Origin: an uncultured bacterium
Lineage (GTDB): Bacteria > Vulcanimicrobiota > Xenobia > Xenobiales > Xenobiaceae
NCBI GenBank assembly: GCA_934621605.1
Contig: CAKTUZ010000048.1
Location: 1 to 7,211 of the forward strand
Direction: 5' to 3'
DNA: 7,211 nt
Made by a program: the position numbers and the translations under genes. Shown one piece after another: positions 6,901 through 7,211 of the stretch (position 1 is the first letter of the stretch; each line of letters starts with the position of its first letter). The notes beneath the pieces are model-generated. The model saw nothing but the letters and a program-made list of their open reading frames with translations, made no database searches and was not told where the DNA came from.

Positions 6901-7147
6901 CTTTCTTAGCAATTGCCTCTTGCAAAGCTTCCTTTGTCTGTGTAATCTGAGTCTCCAAGGCACTCTTTGTGTTAGTCAACTCGTTTTCCAAGTTGGTCTT
7001 CACCGTAGAGAGCTCAGTCTTGAGGTTAGCGATGTCATTTGCATTCGCAGTAATGTCATCATCGTAATCCTTACAAGACGTAAATGTACTTGTGGATGCC
7101 AATGTCAAAGCACCCATAAGCAAAGCACTAAAAAACTTTCTTTTCAT
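3935..7147 (-). CDS. Large coiled-coil surface lipoprotein, possible surface-layer or stalk protein
   Basis: I recognise the style of this 1070-residue protein (large Bacteroidales surface lipoproteins) but no assigned function. The signal peptide ends in F-T-S-C with the lipid-anchored C25. The next residues, KDYDDD, match the Lys/Asp-rich surface-export signal known in Bacteroidetes, so it should be displayed outside the cell. Residues 33-232 form a long coiled coil rich in Leu, Lys, Glu, Ala and Thr in heptads, with breaks near 82-86 and 188-194. A hinge follows (ALSSIALVPSLYVDGIETIEF, 227-247). The remaining 820 residues are beta-rich with many Thr, Asn and aromatics, probably several Ig-like domains. 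The last one (about 1013-1067) contains KAYIPVTVTYGFGKLTAYVTVDIV, and the protein ends in PHGHK. It has seven further Cys, including C833 and C841 around a His. Codons are strongly biased (AAC, AAG, CGT), implying abundance. It is first in the block and followed by its own terminator. An S-layer-like or adhesive role is inference. Confidence 0.93.
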   Translation of the reverse strand: MKRKFFSALLMGALTLASTSTFTSCKDYDDDITANANDIANLKTELSTVKTNLENELTNTKSALETQITQTKEALQEAIAKKADAATVTALETKVTKLETDLAAAEARLQTQIDAANTAIDNAKNDIAGVKTTLEALTGQLKEEKDAREAVEKNLEIQTKVLESFQEKVGKDNKALQEQIDALKEKVNGMATDGTVKELQTKVNALSTDITKLNENVDALTVLVQRALSSIALVPSLYVDGIETIEFQSVAYTPVQPGTSGTTYVTGAKEIRIDNGLTEATYRLNPTTVQRDGIDENNIEFKAAIAETRAANILENSPVQFNGIKDFKDGLMTVYVKKSPNFTSSLASAGDNKIYIVSLKVPRNSKKYEAADIYSENSRLSETTITPRIAVLPWENHSVDALTDSYKYHYSDSATIWNSRVSASPNMIVKQIYYKDATNLQDLVTGCYDRKTGSHNQITKEQLKKYGLTFRFAIPTKAYNNGAENGTDQQKFASVTPEGILTSKTPAGVTNNEAVVGKEPIIRVDLVDSVHNKLVDQRYMKVQWTLQEKPEVTLDIKGAEATLSCKDVKASITWDEFVNEVYAKARLEGISQNKFETIYKDIAITQKGFTTNWNPTAATSAKATGSFTRLPVMTPSTNKDGDATIGEWTLSPEDIETVYCNSANDTKTFTAEVKFKSSMPSEYPDLKFNWTFTIKLPALPAINGYYDQYWTSVGKEHDVLPVQWNTDAQTKAYCVYDNNLMNAFTYELKNNVRQFIVKNMPECGTWDLQFSFNQATTGYAPNYTTANANAWKSANQWTNIESANYSTFAGYQLMNGSNQALQLNWDEGHTSWCGSPAHKTCNLFADHNTPANQGLLNELASTDVTGSDGTVTPGRTHTKAINMTVWATLNGWNYIPVLNYKIYLVAPIRINSANSLGKFQDGVASGDVLDWTKSFTLTDFRGYLVANTADGTFEGEQKKYTESLWKYYEINEVKVDEDNIRYTFEKKNGSVKPNTSLSYANSLTAKQIKDETNGNITLSMSQVGANLIFKNNGGSNIEENVKAYIPVTVTYGFGKLTAYVTVDIVPHGHK
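6518..6901 (-). repeat. Duplicated 20-residue stalk segment in the coiled coil
   Basis: Two stalk segments share a pattern 108 residues apart: residues 83-102 (ADAATVTALETKVTKLETDL) and residues 191-210 (ATDGTVKELQTKVNALSTDI). The shared positions are T-V-x-x-L-x-T-K-V-x-x-L-x-T-D-L/I. Both begin right after a break in the heptad pattern, so each may restart the coiled coil after a kink. The coordinates span both copies: 6842-6901 and 6518-6577. Confidence 0.6.
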
Positions 7148-7211
7148 ACGATAAAAATTAATTAAACATTGTATATATTAACTACATTATTTCTATGCTG
7201 AAAATTAATAT
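7148..7211 (-). promoter_or_regulatory. AT-rich leader and candidate -7 element of the large lipoprotein gene
   Basis: The 64 bases before the start codon contain only 10 G or C. On the minus strand TAATTTTC (7207-7200) matches the Bacteroidetes -7 consensus TAnnTTTG except at the last base, and would give a leader of about 50 bases. The matching -33 TTG would fall outside the window, so this cannot be confirmed. No Shine-Dalgarno is present, as is usual for the group. Confidence 0.25.

Overview
The window looks like a piece of a Bacteroidetes chromosome, most likely Prevotella/Segatella or a close relative. Four signs point there: AT-rich DNA with no Shine-Dalgarno sequences before the genes, a lipoprotein carrying the Bacteroidetes-style surface-export signal right after its lipid-anchored cysteine (CKDYDDDI), an OmpA protein of the Bacteroidales type (barrel, Pro/Glu/Lys linker, peptidoglycan-binding domain), and a C-terminal 'IYNLNG...KKGIFIVNGKK' tail typical of Prevotella secreted proteins. 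The genus is an inference from protein style, not from a marker gene.

Layout: all four genes are on the minus strand and read from right to left. (1) 7147-3935 encodes a 1070-residue surface lipoprotein with a coiled-coil stalk of about 200 residues followed by a large beta-rich body. (2) After a hairpin terminator (3863-3898) comes 3830-3321, a 169-residue lipoprotein. (3) After 24 bases comes 3296-1359, a 645-residue secreted protein made of five tandem Ig-like units with a sorting-type tail. (4) After 21 bases comes 1337-207, a 376-residue OmpA-family protein. A strong bidirectional hairpin terminator (120-155) closes the block. The remaining 206 bases at the left edge hold this terminator and no supportable gene. 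The 64 bases at the right edge are a very AT-rich leader of the first gene.

All four products carry export signals, so the region is a cell-envelope block. A plausible reading is that the two codon-biased genes (the coiled-coil lipoprotein and OmpA) make abundant structural surface proteins: a stalked surface protein possibly forming a layer, and an outer-membrane-to-peptidoglycan tether. The two middle genes have ordinary codon use and probably make less abundant accessory proteins. The internal terminator suggests the first gene is transcribed mostly on its own, with the last three genes forming a tight unit. The surface-layer idea is a hypothesis; no function was recognised for the three non-OmpA proteins.
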